64,000 nt of DNA from GCA-003244245 sp049673305. Its GTDB lineage: Bacteria > Actinomycetota > Actinomycetes > Mycobacteriales > Pseudonocardiaceae. This document shows, one piece after another, positions 18,489-28,378 of this stretch. The notes beneath the pieces were generated by a model. It searched no databases, was not told where the DNA came from, and was given only the letters and a program-made list of their open reading frames with translations. Both the position numbers and the translations under genes were made by a program. The stretch spans positions 9,307 to 73,306 of the forward strand of contig JBATXM010000198.1 of the NCBI GenBank assembly GCA_049673305.1, in the 5' to 3' direction. How positions within the stretch are numbered: the stretch's first letter is position 1; each line of letters begins with the position of its first letter.

Positions 18489-19571
18489 GTGACCAACGTG
18501 TTCCGATCCGGCGACCACGAGCAGGTGGTGTTCTGCCGCGACGAGTCCTCCGGGCTCCGCGCCATCATCGCCATCCATTCCACCACGCTGGGGCCGGCAC
18601 TCGGGGGCACCCGCTTTCACCCTTACCCCAGCGAGGAGGACGCCCTTGCCGACGTGCTACACCTGTCTCGCGCGATGTCCTACAAGAATGCGCTGGCAGG
18701 GCTGGATCACGGCGGTGGCAAGGCCGTCATCCTCGGCGATCCAACCCGGGACAAGACCGAGGCGGTGCTGCGGGCTTATGGTCGCTTCGTGCAGTCGCTG
18801 GGCGGGCGATACATCACCGCATGCGATGTTGGCACCTACGTCGAGGACATGGACATCATCGCCAGGGAGTCCGAATTCGTCACCGGGCGCTCGGTGGCCC
18901 ATGGTGGCGCCGGTGACTCGTCGGTCCTGACCGCCTTCGGCGTCTTTCAGGGCATGCGCGCGGCCGCTGGCCACCTCTGGGGTACGCCCACCCTGTCGGG
19001 ACGTCGGGTAGGCATCGCCGGCATCGGCAAAGTCGGGAGACACCTCATTGATCACCTGCTCACCGACGGCGCGGAGGTGATCGTGGCCGACATCAGTGAA
19101 CGGGCTATCGAGTGGGTTCGCTCAGCGCATCCTAAAGTGGTGGTGGCGCCGGACACCGAAACGCTCGTCCGCGAGCCAATCGATGTGTACGCTCCGTGCG
19201 CGCTCGGCGCGGCGCTGGACGATCCCACGGTGACGGCGCTGCGCGCCAAGATCGTCTGCGGTGGCGCGAACAACCAGCTGGAGCATCCCGGCGTGGAAAA
19301 GCTTCTCGACGAGCGGGGCATCCTCTACGCACCTGATTATGCGGTGAACTCCGGTGGAGTAATTCAGGTGGCCGACGAGATCGCGGGCTTCGATTTCCAG
19401 CGGGCCAAAGCCCGGGTCGCCAAGATCTTCGATACCACTCGGGAGATCTTCGAGCTGGCCGCGCGGGACGGCGTGCCACCCGCCGTAGCCGCCGACCACC
19501 TAGCCGAGCGACGCCTCCGCAAGATCCGCATTACCCCTCCCCCAGCCCATTCTTCGCGTTCAGCGGGCTGA
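18489..19571 (+). CDS. vdh: Valine (branched-chain amino acid) dehydrogenase
   Basis: A 360-residue Glu/Leu/Phe/Val dehydrogenase that oxidatively deaminates branched-chain amino acids with NAD+. The substrate/catalytic region has YKNALAGLDHGGGKAV (Lys66, Lys78) and GGTRFHPYPSEEDAL; the Rossmann motif GIAGIGKVG is near residue 175. The frame extends upstream to 18324, but the GTG at 18489 has GGGAGGGGG before it and matches the known N-terminus of Streptomyces Vdh. Leucine versus valine preference cannot be told from sequence. Confidence 0.88.
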   Translation: MTNVFRSGDHEQVVFCRDESSGLRAIIAIHSTTLGPALGGTRFHPYPSEEDALADVLHLSRAMSYKNALAGLDHGGGKAVILGDPTRDKTEAVLRAYGRFVQSLGGRYITACDVGTYVEDMDIIARESEFVTGRSVAHGGAGDSSVLTAFGVFQGMRAAAGHLWGTPTLSGRRVGIAGIGKVGRHLIDHLLTDGAEVIVADISERAIEWVRSAHPKVVVAPDTETLVREPIDVYAPCALGAALDDPTVTALRAKIVCGGANNQLEHPGVEKLLDERGILYAPDYAVNSGGVIQVADEIAGFDFQRAKARVAKIFDTTREIFELAARDGVPPAVAADHLAERRLRKIRITPPPAHSSRSAG

Positions 19572-19579
19572 GCGGAATT

Positions 19580-22500
19580 ATGTTCTCCCCGGCTACGCGG
19601 GACTGGTTCGCGGGGGCATTCGTCGCGCCTACCCCGGCGCAGGAGGGTGCATGGCGGGCGGTGGCTGCGGGCGAGCACGTCCTGGTGGTGGCGCCCACTG
19701 GGTCGGGCAAGACCCTCGCCGCGTTCCTGTGGGCGCTGGACCGGCTGGCCGTCGCGGAGCCCCCGGACGAGCCGACACGACGTTGCCGGGTGCTCTACAT
19801 CTCCCCGCTCAAGGCCCTGGCAATGGACGTCGAGCGCAACCTGCGTTCCCCGCTGGCGGGCATCCAGCAAGCCGCACACCGGTTGGGGCTGCCCGCTCCG
19901 GACATCCGGGTGGGGATGCGCACCGGCGACACTCCAGCCGATCAGCGCCGCGCCTTCGCCCGCACCCCGACCGACGTGCTGGTCACCACCCCGGAGTCGC
20001 TCTTCCTGCTGCTGACATCGGCGGCCAGGGAGTCGCTGCGCGGGGTCCATACCGTGATCGTCGATGAGGTGCACGCCGTCGCCGCTACCAAGCGCGGCAC
20101 GCACCTGGCTTTGTCCTTGGAGCGGCTGGACGCCCTGCTGGAGAAACCCGCCCAGCGGATCGGCCTGTCCGCCACCGTGCGTCCCATCGAGGAGATCAGC
20201 GCCTTCCTCGCCGGGGGTCGACCGGTGCATGTGGTGCAACCGGCATACGCCAAGACGATTGAGGTCACCGTGCACGTGCCGGTGCCAGACATGTCGGCAC
20301 TGGGTGAATTGCCAGGGGGTGAGGTGCCGGGGGGTGAAGTGACCGGGGAGGCCAGCGGGGTGGTGGAGCACCGTGCCTCGATCTGGCCCGCAGTGCAGCG
20401 GCGGGTGCTGGAGCTGGTACGCGCGCACCGCTCGACGATCGTGTTCACCAACTCACGTCGGCTGGCCGAGCGGCTCACCGCCGGGCTCAACGAGCTCGCT
20501 GTCGAGGAGCCCCCCGACGTCATCGCCAAGGCGCATCACGGCTCGATGTCGCGCGAGCAGCGAACCCTGGTCGAAGAGGAGCTCAAGTCCGGCCGATTGC
20601 CGTGCGTGGTCGCCACCTCCTCGCTCGAGCTGGGCATCGACATGGGAGCGGTGGACCTGGTGGTGCAGGTCGAGGCACCCCCGACGGTGGCGTCGGGCCT
20701 TCAGCGGATCGGCCGGGCCGGCCACCAGGTAGGTGCGGTGTCTCGGGGCGTGGTCTTCCCCAAGTTCCGCGGCGATCTGGTCTCGTGCGCAGTGATCGCG
20801 GAACGGATGGCCAGCGGGGCGATCGAGGCGCTGCGCTACCCCCGCAATCCGCTGGATGTGCTCGCCCAGCAGGTGGTGGCCATGGTCGCGCTGGATCCGT
20901 GGACCGTCGGCGATCTCGCCGCACTGGTCCGCCGTGCCGCGCCGTATTCGGCTTTGCCCGACTCGGCACTGCATGCCGTCCTGGACATGCTGGCGGGACG
21001 CTACCCCTCGGAGGAGTTCGGCGAGCTGCGCCCTCGAATCGTCTGGGACCGGATCAGCGACGAGCTGCGCGGACGACCAGGAGCGCAGCGGCTGGCAGTC
21101 ACCTCCGGCGGCACCATCCCGGACCGGGGGCTGTTCGGCGTGATGACCCCCGGCGGTGCAGACGGAGCGGGCTCGCGGGTCGGTGAGCTCGACGAGGAGA
21201 TGGTGTACGAGTCCCGAGTGGGCGATACGTTCCTGCTCGGCTCGACCTCGTGGAAAATCGTCGACATCACCCATGACCGGGTCATCGCCCGGCCCGTGCC
21301 CGGTGAGCCGGCCCGGATGCCGTTCTGGAAGGGCGACGCACCGGGTCGTCCTCTGGAGTTAGGGCGGGCACTGGGCGCGTTCGTCCGGGAGCTGAGCAGC
21401 GCCGGAGCGGACGCGGCCCGCAGTCGCATCGAAGCGGCCGGGCTCGACGGCTGGGCGGCCGACAACCTGCTGACTTACCTGCGCGAGCAGCGCGAAGCCA
21501 CCGGGCACGTGCCCGACGACCGCACCATCCTGGTGGAACGTTTCCGTGACGAGCTCGGTGACTGGCGGATGGTGCTGCACTCCCCGTTCGGCGCGCAGGT
21601 CAACGGGCCATGGGCGCTGGCGATCGGCGCCCGGCTGCGGGAACGGCGAGGTGTCGAGGCGCAGGTAGCCAGCGCCGACGACGGTATTGTGCTGCGGCTG
21701 CCGGACGCGCTGGACGCCCACGGGGCCGAGGTGCTACCCACCGCAGAGGACGTGCTGCTCGACCCGGATGAGGTGGAACAGCTCGTGATCGCCGAAGTGA
21801 GCGCCTCGGCGCTGTTCGCCTCCCGGTTCCGGGAATGCGCCGCGCGGTCTCTGCTGCTGCCTCGCCGCGACCCTAGGCGCCGCACGCCGCTGTGGCAGCA
21901 GCGCCAGCGCTCAGCCCAGCTACTCACCGTCGCCTCGAAATACGAGCAGTTTCCGGTGGTGTTGGAGGCGATGCGGGAGTGCCTGCAGGATGTCTATGAC
22001 CTACCCGGGCTGTGCGAACTGATGTCGGAGGTGCGAGCTCGGCGGGTGCGGGTAGTCGAGGTGACCACTGCATCACCGTCACCGTTTGCCCGCAGCCTGT
22101 TGTTCGGTTACCTGGGGATGTTCCTTTACGAGCTCGACGCCCCGCTGGCCGAGCGCAAGGCCGCCGCGCTCGCGCTGAACTCCACACTACTGGCCGAGCT
22201 GCTGGGCACCGAAGCGATCCGTGAGCTGCTCGACCCGGCGGTGCTCGTGGAACTGGAGGCCCAGCTGCAGCGCATTGATCCGGATTGGCGTGCCCGAGAC
22301 GTCGAAAGCACTGCCGATGTACTGCGCGCGTTGGGTGGCCTCACCGAGGCCGAGGCCGCCCAGCGCGGGATCGCCTCGGAGTGGCTGGCCACCCTCAGTG
22401 CAACCCGCCGGGCGATCACGGTGCAGATCGCCGGGCAGCGGCGTTGGATCGCCATCGAGGACGCCGGGCGGGTGCGCGACGCACTGGGCGTGGCCCTGCC

Positions 22501-24193
22501 GGTAGGGGTGCCGGAGGCGTTCTCCGAGCCGGTGGCGGACCCGCTCGGAGATCTCATGCTGTGCTACGCGCGCACGCGGGGGCCGTTCACCGCGGCCGTC
22601 GCTGCCGATCGCTTCGGGTTGGGGACCGCCGTCACAAGCGCGGTACTGGATCGGATGACCAGGGCGGGCGCTCTGGTTCGCGGCGAACTACGCCCAGTCA
22701 CGCTTGGTGGTGGCGGCACGGAGTACTGCCACCCGGAGGTGCTCCGGCGGTTGCGACGGGCGTCCCTGGCCCGGTTGCGGGCTGAAGTAGAGCCGGTCGA
22801 ACAGGCCGCCCTGGGTCGCTTCCTGCCCGCGTGGCACGGCATCAGCTCCTGGGACACTCAGGGTGAGCGATCCGGGCCGGCGCGACGGCCGCGCGGGGCG
22901 CCCACCTCGGAGGACGTCCTCGGTGCGGTAGAGCAGCTGGCTGGTGCACCGGTGCCAGCCAGCGCGCTGGAATCGCTGCTGCTCCCGGCCCGGCTTCCCG
23001 GCTACAGCCCTGCCTTGCTCGATGCGCTCACTGTCTCTGGTGAGGTGCGCTGGATCGGCTGCGGATCGCTGCCGGGCGTCGACGGGTGGATCGCGCTGGC
23101 TCCCACCGACGTGGCTGATCTCGTGCTGCCAGAGCCTGACGGCCAGCTTACGCTCACCCCGATACACCGCTGCGTCCTGCGCGCTCTGGGCTGGGAACCC
23201 GCTGGAGCTGCGACTGAGGGTGGCGCGTTGTTCTTCCGGCAACTTGCTGATCGGACCCATCAGTATCTGCTCACCGACGGCGAACCGGCGCCCCAGGACG
23301 CCGATGTCGTCGCGGCGGTGTGGGACCTGGTGTGGGCCGGACTGCTGACCAACGATTCGCTGGCCCCGCTGCGGGCCCTGGTGTCCGGCACCAGGACCGC
23401 GCACCGACCACGCCAATCCGCGCCACGCGCACGATACGCACGAATGCGTGCGGGTCGGCCCCCGATGCCTTCCCACGCTGGTCCACCGGCGGCCGCAGGA
23501 CGCTGGTCACTGTCGCCAACCCCCTCGCTGGCGGCATCACAGCCAGCGGGAACACCACCGCCAGGGGCACAACCCGACCCAACTTACCGCGCGCACGCTC
23601 GGGCCGAGACGTTCCTGGAGCGCCACGGGGTACTAACCAGGGGGGCTCTGGACACTGAGCGAGTCACCGGCGGCTTTGCCGGCGTCTACAAGGTGCTACG
23701 GGCCATGGAGGACTCTGGTCGGTGCCGACGCGGGTACATTGTCGAGGGGCTCGGGGCCGCGCAATTCGCCGTCCCCGGCGCCATCGACCGGCTCCGTGCC
23801 ATGAGCCAGCGGGGCGACGACGGTGCTGCCACGGTGGTACTTGCCGCCACCGACCCCGCCCAGCCCTACGGAGCTGCATTGCCGTGGCCACCCCCGGTGG
23901 GAGATCCTCGACACCGACCAGGACGCAAGGCCGGAGCGCTCGCCGTCCTCGTCGACGGCTCTGCCGTGCTCTATGTCGAACGCGGCGGCCGATCGATGCT
24001 GTCATTCACCGGGGACACCAGCGCCCTGCGTGCCGCCGTCCAGGCCCTCGCTGGTGCGGTGGCGCAGGGTTGGTTGGGTTCGCTATCCGTCGAGCGCGCC
24101 GACGGTGAGGCGGCACTAGAATCGGCGCTGGCCGGACTTCTGCGAGAGGCCGGGTTCCGCGCCACCCCCCGCGGATTACGGATACGGGCTTGA
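19580..24193 (+). CDS. lhr: Large helicase-related protein Lhr
   Basis: A 1537-residue superfamily 2 DNA helicase. Motif I is APTGSGKT (residues ~40-47), motif II DEVH, motif III SAT, and motif VI QRIGRAGHQ. The Lhr core (two RecA domains, winged helix and beta-barrel) occupies roughly residues 1-870, and the long C-terminal domain conserved in actinobacterial Lhr fills the rest. It is a 3'-5' ATP-dependent translocase associated with DNA repair. A low-complexity Pro/Ala-rich insert lies around residues 1270-1345. It starts 9 bp after the vdh stop. Confidence 0.95.
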   Translation: MFSPATRDWFAGAFVAPTPAQEGAWRAVAAGEHVLVVAPTGSGKTLAAFLWALDRLAVAEPPDEPTRRCRVLYISPLKALAMDVERNLRSPLAGIQQAAHRLGLPAPDIRVGMRTGDTPADQRRAFARTPTDVLVTTPESLFLLLTSAARESLRGVHTVIVDEVHAVAATKRGTHLALSLERLDALLEKPAQRIGLSATVRPIEEISAFLAGGRPVHVVQPAYAKTIEVTVHVPVPDMSALGELPGGEVPGGEVTGEASGVVEHRASIWPAVQRRVLELVRAHRSTIVFTNSRRLAERLTAGLNELAVEEPPDVIAKAHHGSMSREQRTLVEEELKSGRLPCVVATSSLELGIDMGAVDLVVQVEAPPTVASGLQRIGRAGHQVGAVSRGVVFPKFRGDLVSCAVIAERMASGAIEALRYPRNPLDVLAQQVVAMVALDPWTVGDLAALVRRAAPYSALPDSALHAVLDMLAGRYPSEEFGELRPRIVWDRISDELRGRPGAQRLAVTSGGTIPDRGLFGVMTPGGADGAGSRVGELDEEMVYESRVGDTFLLGSTSWKIVDITHDRVIARPVPGEPARMPFWKGDAPGRPLELGRALGAFVRELSSAGADAARSRIEAAGLDGWAADNLLTYLREQREATGHVPDDRTILVERFRDELGDWRMVLHSPFGAQVNGPWALAIGARLRERRGVEAQVASADDGIVLRLPDALDAHGAEVLPTAEDVLLDPDEVEQLVIAEVSASALFASRFRECAARSLLLPRRDPRRRTPLWQQRQRSAQLLTVASKYEQFPVVLEAMRECLQDVYDLPGLCELMSEVRARRVRVVEVTTASPSPFARSLLFGYLGMFLYELDAPLAERKAAALALNSTLLAELLGTEAIRELLDPAVLVELEAQLQRIDPDWRARDVESTADVLRALGGLTEAEAAQRGIASEWLATLSATRRAITVQIAGQRRWIAIEDAGRVRDALGVALPVGVPEAFSEPVADPLGDLMLCYARTRGPFTAAVAADRFGLGTAVTSAVLDRMTRAGALVRGELRPVTLGGGGTEYCHPEVLRRLRRASLARLRAEVEPVEQAALGRFLPAWHGISSWDTQGERSGPARRPRGAPTSEDVLGAVEQLAGAPVPASALESLLLPARLPGYSPALLDALTVSGEVRWIGCGSLPGVDGWIALAPTDVADLVLPEPDGQLTLTPIHRCVLRALGWEPAGAATEGGALFFRQLADRTHQYLLTDGEPAPQDADVVAAVWDLVWAGLLTNDSLAPLRALVSGTRTAHRPRQSAPRARYARMRAGRPPMPSHAGPPAAAGRWSLSPTPSLAASQPAGTPPPGAQPDPTYRAHARAETFLERHGVLTRGALDTERVTGGFAGVYKVLRAMEDSGRCRRGYIVEGLGAAQFAVPGAIDRLRAMSQRGDDGAATVVLAATDPAQPYGAALPWPPPVGDPRHRPGRKAGALAVLVDGSAVLYVERGGRSMLSFTGDTSALRAAVQALAGAVAQGWLGSLSVERADGEAALESALAGLLREAGFRATPRGLRIRA

Positions 24194-24234
24194 CGCGCTT
24201 GATGTCCTCTCCTCCGGTCTCAACTTACTGCGTC

Positions 24235-25008
24235 TTACCGCGTCGCGGGGCGCAACAGCGCCCAGAGACGGGCGACCGCGTCCTGGTCACCGGAAATCTG
24301 GACTGACTGGTCGGGCAGCCGCCCCCACGACCAGAGGTAGACCTCCATAGGCTCCCCGCTGACGGTCGCGTCCGCTGTGCACTCAGCGGCCTCCTCGACC
24401 CGCAGCGCCGTGGAGCGGCCCGGCTCGAAGATGGCCAACCAACGCCGGTCCCCCGCCGAGAGGGCGACCGTACCCTGCTGTGGTGAGGAGATCCGCAGCT
24501 CAGCGAGGCGGTGACCGAACCACAGAAACAACAGCTCGTCGATACCGTCAAGGGCCACGTCGGGGTCTATGGCATGCACCGGTCCGCCAGCGGCAGCTTC
24601 CACGTCAACCCGATGCACGGTCGTCTCGTGAGCCATCCGCCGCCGCCAGAAGCCGTGCGTGCGATCCTCGGGCCACCACGTGTCGCAGGCTTCAGCGGGG
24701 TCGTGGTGCTCCAGCTCCGCCAGCAACTCACCGAGGCCGGTGCGCACGAAACTGACCAGATCCCCGTCCGAGGGGGAACGCTGCCACTGTTGCGGGCGAC
24801 GCCCATCCCGCACCCACAACCGGGTCATGCGGTGCTGGCTACCTACATGCCGCAGGGTCTCTGCGACAGTGACGTCGGGGCAGCCTGGCACCTCGGCCTG
24901 TGCTGCGGAAGCCAACGTGGAGCTCGCCATGGTGAGCATTAACTCGCCTTCGATCCCTATCACGTCCAACATCCGGCCGTAGTCGATCAGCGGTCGAGGG
25001 GCCGTCAT
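24235..25008 (-). CDS. Maleylpyruvate isomerase-family (MDMPI) mycothiol-dependent-type enzyme
   Basis: A 257-residue protein of the DinB/MDMPI superfamily. The N-terminal four-helix bundle supplies metal-binding histidines (LRHVGSQHR and AHETTVHRVDVEAAAG), and a C-terminal alpha/beta domain resembles MDMPI-C. Family members use mycothiol in isomerase or transferase reactions. Its ATG overlaps the stop of the SOS-boxed HEPN gene (ATGA), so it should be damage-inducible. The substrate cannot be inferred, though thiol-dependent detoxification is a reasonable guess. Confidence 0.8.
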   Translation of the reverse strand: MTAPRPLIDYGRMLDVIGIEGELMLTMASSTLASAAQAEVPGCPDVTVAETLRHVGSQHRMTRLWVRDGRRPQQWQRSPSDGDLVSFVRTGLGELLAELEHHDPAEACDTWWPEDRTHGFWRRRMAHETTVHRVDVEAAAGGPVHAIDPDVALDGIDELLFLWFGHRLAELRISSPQQGTVALSAGDRRWLAIFEPGRSTALRVEEAAECTADATVSGEPMEVYLWSWGRLPDQSVQISGDQDAVARLWALLRPATR

Positions 25009-25484
25009 GGGAACGTCCTTGCCACCGCATGGCTCACGAGGGTGAGGAATTCGTCCACCTGCCGGACCAGGTCATCAGCGTCGCGATCAGTCACCAGCCG
25101 ATGAGCACCGGCCTCGGCGGCCGCCCGGGTGGTTGAAGTGGCGGAAAAAAAGGTCGACCATTGCTTGAGTTCCGGTGCAACAGTGGCGAGCAGCGTCCAT
25201 GCGCTGGTCGGCTTGGCGCGAGTGCGCGGCTGGGCCCGCGCCGCTAACACGGCGGCCGCCGCACGCAGTGCCGCGAGGTGCGCCTGTGCGTAACGATCTA
25301 CCCGATGGGTGGAGTACTCAGCGTCGAGCAGTCCCTGCCGAGCCTGCTTGAGCAGGATACGTACGCTGGGCGGGTAGTCACTCTGTCGGGATAACTTCGG
25401 ACTGTCGTACCGGGGCACGACGGATGGGGTGAGCGCAACAACAGCGGCCACGTCGGCCTCCTGGGCGGGAGTCGTGATGGGCAA
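25005..25484 (-). CDS. SAV_6107-type HEPN protein, SOS-controlled
   Basis: A 159-residue helical protein resembling the SAV_6107 HEPN family (segment SVRILLKQARQGLLDAEYSTHRVDRYAQAHLAALRAAAAVL, then RTRAKPTSAWTLLATVAPELKQW), which is found near DNA-repair genes in actinobacteria. The start is a TTG at 25484 preceded by a near-perfect GGAGGTAA site. A perfect LexA box lies about 80 bp upstream. A clear RxxxxH nuclease motif is not obvious to me, so RNase activity is doubtful. It is translationally coupled to the MDMPI gene. Confidence 0.78.
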   Translation of the reverse strand: MPITTPAQEADVAAVVALTPSVVPRYDSPKLSRQSDYPPSVRILLKQARQGLLDAEYSTHRVDRYAQAHLAALRAAAAVLAARAQPRTRAKPTSAWTLLATVAPELKQWSTFFSATSTTRAAAEAGAHRLVTDRDADDLVRQVDEFLTLVSHAVARTFP

Positions 25485-25562
25485 TACGGGTTACCTCCGC
25501 CGTGGGAAGCCGGCAGAGCTCGGCGGCGGCGCGCTTCCCCCGCCCCACCGCCGAGTCCATGT

Positions 25563-25578
25563 TCGAACATATGTTCGA
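25563..25578. promoter_or_regulatory. SOS box before the HEPN-MDMPI operon
   Basis: TCGAAC-ATAT-GTTCGA is a perfect LexA operator. It is 79 bp before the HEPN gene start on the minus strand and about 180 bp from the GNAT gene on the plus strand; the HEPN side is the likelier target. Confidence 0.85.
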
Positions 25579-25756
25579 ACATGGAGAGAGTAACCCCTCT
25601 AGGCTCGGTCCCGTCAAGTGCCAATTTCCGCCAGCTCAGCAACCTGCACAGCAACCAGCGCGGCAGGCCAACGCCTAGGCGTGGTCTCATGAAACTCATG
25701 CACTCTCTCGACGTCACTCACAGCGCGGTGACGTCGGCCGATACTGGAGGTCGGCG

Positions 25757-26317
25757 GTGACCGCAATGCCCACCCATGGACCAGCACGGCTGGCCGGACT
25801 GACGGCCGCGCAGTTGCGTATGCGGCTTGATGAAGCGCTGCGGATCTATGTCACGGCGATGCGCTACCCACCCGGTACGGCGCGCCAGCGCAGCCCGATG
25901 TGGCGGGAGCACATGCTGCGGGCCGGCTGGTTATGCGTGGCCGCCTTCGAAGCAGACACCATGGTGGGTATCGGCTACGGCTACCAAGGGGCGCCCGGCC
26001 AGTGGTGGCACGACGAGGTCCAGCGCGGCCTGCTGCTGAGCGATCCCGCTGCGGCAGACGGTGAGCTCTCCGACTACTTTGAGCTCACCGAATTGCATGT
26101 GCACCCGCAGGCGCAGGGCAGAGGGATCGGCAACGCTCTGCTCACCGAGCTACTGTCCAGGGTGCAGGCCCCGCGAGTCTTGCTGTCCACGCCCGAAGGC
26201 CCCACCAGAGCATGGCGGCTCTACCGGCGGCTCGGATTCACTGACCTGCTGCGTCATTACCACTTCACCGGGGACTCTCGGGCGTTCGCCGTACTAGGCC
26301 GCACCCTGCCGATCTAG
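25757..26317 (+). CDS. GNAT acetyltransferase (Rv2170-like)
   Basis: A 186-residue GNAT N-acetyltransferase. The acetyl-CoA site is visible in LHVHPQAQGRGIGNALLTELL (residues ~114-134), followed by a YRRLGFTDL beta-strand. The GTG at 25757 has GGAGG six bases upstream. In M. tuberculosis the matching gene Rv2170 sits near the metF-like/idsA2/mannosyltransferase group, as here. Substrate uncertain; protein-lysine acetylation is reported for the Rv2170 relative. Its 3' end overlaps the convergent metF-like gene by 53 bp. Confidence 0.85.
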   Translation: MTAMPTHGPARLAGLTAAQLRMRLDEALRIYVTAMRYPPGTARQRSPMWREHMLRAGWLCVAAFEADTMVGIGYGYQGAPGQWWHDEVQRGLLLSDPAAADGELSDYFELTELHVHPQAQGRGIGNALLTELLSRVQAPRVLLSTPEGPTRAWRLYRRLGFTDLLRHYHFTGDSRAFAVLGRTLPI

Positions 26318-27230
26318 GCCGATCGAGGGGGCCGAGTGCTGGACGTTCCGGCGCCATGCCCAGCCGGTCCAGTACGGCTCGAGTGGAGCCAGATCGGTTG
26401 AGCGTGTAGAAATGTAGCCCCGGCGCACCCTCAGCGAGCAACCGCTCGCACAGCTCGGTCGCGACGTCCACCCCTACCTGACGCACTGCGACGGGATCGT
26501 CACCCGCCGCAGCCAGTCTGTCGCGCACCGTCCCAGGGATCGTGCAGCCGGACAGCTCGGCCATCTTCTGCACGCCGCCCAACGTGGTGATGGGCATGAC
26601 CCCGGGCAGGATCGGCACCGTCGCCATGTCCGCGCCCGCTGCGGTGACCTGGTCCCGCAGCCGCAGGTAGTCTTCCGGGCGGAAGAACATCTGGGTGATC
26701 GCGAACTGGGCACCGGCTCGCAGCTTAGCCACCAAGTACCGGACGTCGGACTCAGCGTCGGGTGAGCGGGGATGGCACTCGGGGAAGGCGGCCACACCAA
26801 TGCAGAAATGGCCGAACGAGCTAACAAGGCCCACCAGCTCCGCCGCGTAGTGCACGCCCTGAGGGTGCGCCACCCATTCGCCGAGCGGCTCACCCGGCGG
26901 ATCCCCACGCAGCGCCAGCACGTTGCGAATGCCGGCCTCGGCGTAACTACCGATCACCTGTCGCAGTTCGGCCACTGAGTGGTTCACCGCGGTGAGGTGC
27001 GCCATCGGGACCAGGCTGGTCTGCTGCGCGATCCGCCCCGTGATCCGCACCGTCCGGTCCCGGCTAGAACCCCCGGCACCATAGGTCACCGAGACGAAAG
27101 CCGGGTTCAACGGCTCGAAGTCACGCACTACTTGCCACAGCTGGCGCTCCCCGGCGTCGTCGCGGGGCGGGAAGAACTCCACCGAGAACACCGGGCAGTC
27201 ACCGCCAAGCCGGTCAATGATGGCCGTCAT
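26265..27230 (-). CDS. metF: Methylenetetrahydrofolate reductase-family protein
   Basis: A 321-residue TIM-barrel flavoprotein. Motifs SVEFFPPRDD (N-terminus), SVTYGAGGSSRDRT, HLTAVNHS, LALRGDPPG and FAITQMFF are characteristic of MetF, which reduces 5,10-methylene-THF to 5-methyl-THF. The ATG at 27230 matches the family start; the open frame to 27368 is not conserved-looking. In mycobacteria the syntenic gene (Rv2172c) is an unusual MetF relative next to idsA2, so the exact cofactor use may differ. Confidence 0.9.
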   Translation of the reverse strand: MTAIIDRLGGDCPVFSVEFFPPRDDAGERQLWQVVRDFEPLNPAFVSVTYGAGGSSRDRTVRITGRIAQQTSLVPMAHLTAVNHSVAELRQVIGSYAEAGIRNVLALRGDPPGEPLGEWVAHPQGVHYAAELVGLVSSFGHFCIGVAAFPECHPRSPDAESDVRYLVAKLRAGAQFAITQMFFRPEDYLRLRDQVTAAGADMATVPILPGVMPITTLGGVQKMAELSGCTIPGTVRDRLAAAGDDPVAVRQVGVDVATELCERLLAEGAPGLHFYTLNRSGSTRAVLDRLGMAPERPALGPLDRPRSAGCGLVRRTPESPR

Positions 27231-27421
27231 GCTGACACCCCCATGAAGACACCCCCATGAAAACACCCTAGGCCGCGCCGAGCACCAGGATTGCACCTCA
27301 ACACCGGCCAAATCCGGGCACCTCGAACCGGGACCCCGCCAAAGCCGAACCCAGGCACGTGTCGACACGAACGGCCCCTATGGTCAGTCGGCACATTGGT
27401 GGTCCGAGGAAAGATCAGCAG

Positions 27422-28354
27422 GTGCATCCACTGGATGACGACCTCCGCTCCGAGGTGCATCGCGAGCTTGCCGCCTTCCTGCGAGCCAAGCGTGACGAGG
27501 CGGCGCAGATAGACCAGCAGTTCGCCGTCGCAGTGGATTCGCTGAGTGACTTCGTGCTGGGTCCCGGCAAGCGGCTACGCCCGGTTTTCGCCTGTTGGGG
27601 CTGGCGAGGAGCGGGGGGCTCCCCGGTTGACCCGCAGGCGCGGGCCGTGCTGCGGTCGGTGAGCTCGCTGGAACTGATCCACGCCTGCGCCCTGGTGCAC
27701 GACGACCTGATGGACGATTCGACCACCCGGCGCGGCGTACCGACGATGCATGTGGACTTCGCGACCCGGCACCACGTCGCCGGATGGTCGGGCACACCGG
27801 AACGGTTCGGCGCGGCCACCGCAATCCTGCTCGGTGACATCGCGCTGGCCTGGGCCGATGACATGCTGCGCGGGTCGGAGCTGGGGATTGATTAACTGCG
27901 CAGAGCGCACTCGGTGTGGCAGGCGATGCGCACCGAGGTGCTTGCGGGCCAATACCTCGACGTACTCACCCGGGCTAGCGGCGACGAAGCACCCGAGACC
28001 GCGTTGCGGATCGACCGGTACAAAACCGCAGCTTATACCGTTGAGCGCCCGCTGCACCTCGGTGCCGCGATCGCCGGAGCGGGCCCCGCGCTGGTGCACG
28101 CCTACCGCCGCTTCGGCGCCGACATCGGTATCGCCTTCCAGCTCCGCGACGACCTGCTGGGCATGTTCGGCGACCCTCGGGTTACCGGTAAACCAGCCGG
28201 CGATGACCTGCGCGAGGGCAAACGGACGCTACTGCTGGCCTATGGACTGCGGGTCGCTGACGAAAAGCGCCAGACCGGGGCGGCTGACCTGGCCGATCCA
28301 GCCGGCGCCCGGCTGGCCGAGCTTGCCGCACAAGCCACCTGCAGAGTGTGCTGA
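27422..28354 (+). pseudogene. idsA: Polyprenyl diphosphate synthase (IdsA-type), interrupted
   Basis: Two open frames in the same reading frame (to 27895 and from 27914) together encode a trans-isoprenyl diphosphate synthase. The first aspartate-rich motif DDLMDD is intact and the second (DDLLGMFGDP) is in the second part. An in-frame TAA at 27893 separates them (GID-stop-LRRAHSVWQAMRTE). The C-terminus also stops early, after LREGKRTLLLAYGL, lacking about 50 residues of the family. It should supply GGPP/FPP to the crt genes that follow. Start GTG at 27422 has GAGGAAAG upstream. I call it a pseudogene; readthrough or a sequencing error is possible. Confidence 0.8.
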
Positions 28355-28378
28355 CGCGACCACGCGTAACGTGCACCC

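Noticed and set aside
27231..27265. Short direct repeat ACACCCCCATGAA twice before the metF-like gene
   Set aside because: Two short imperfect copies in a promoter; too little to call a repeat feature or operator.
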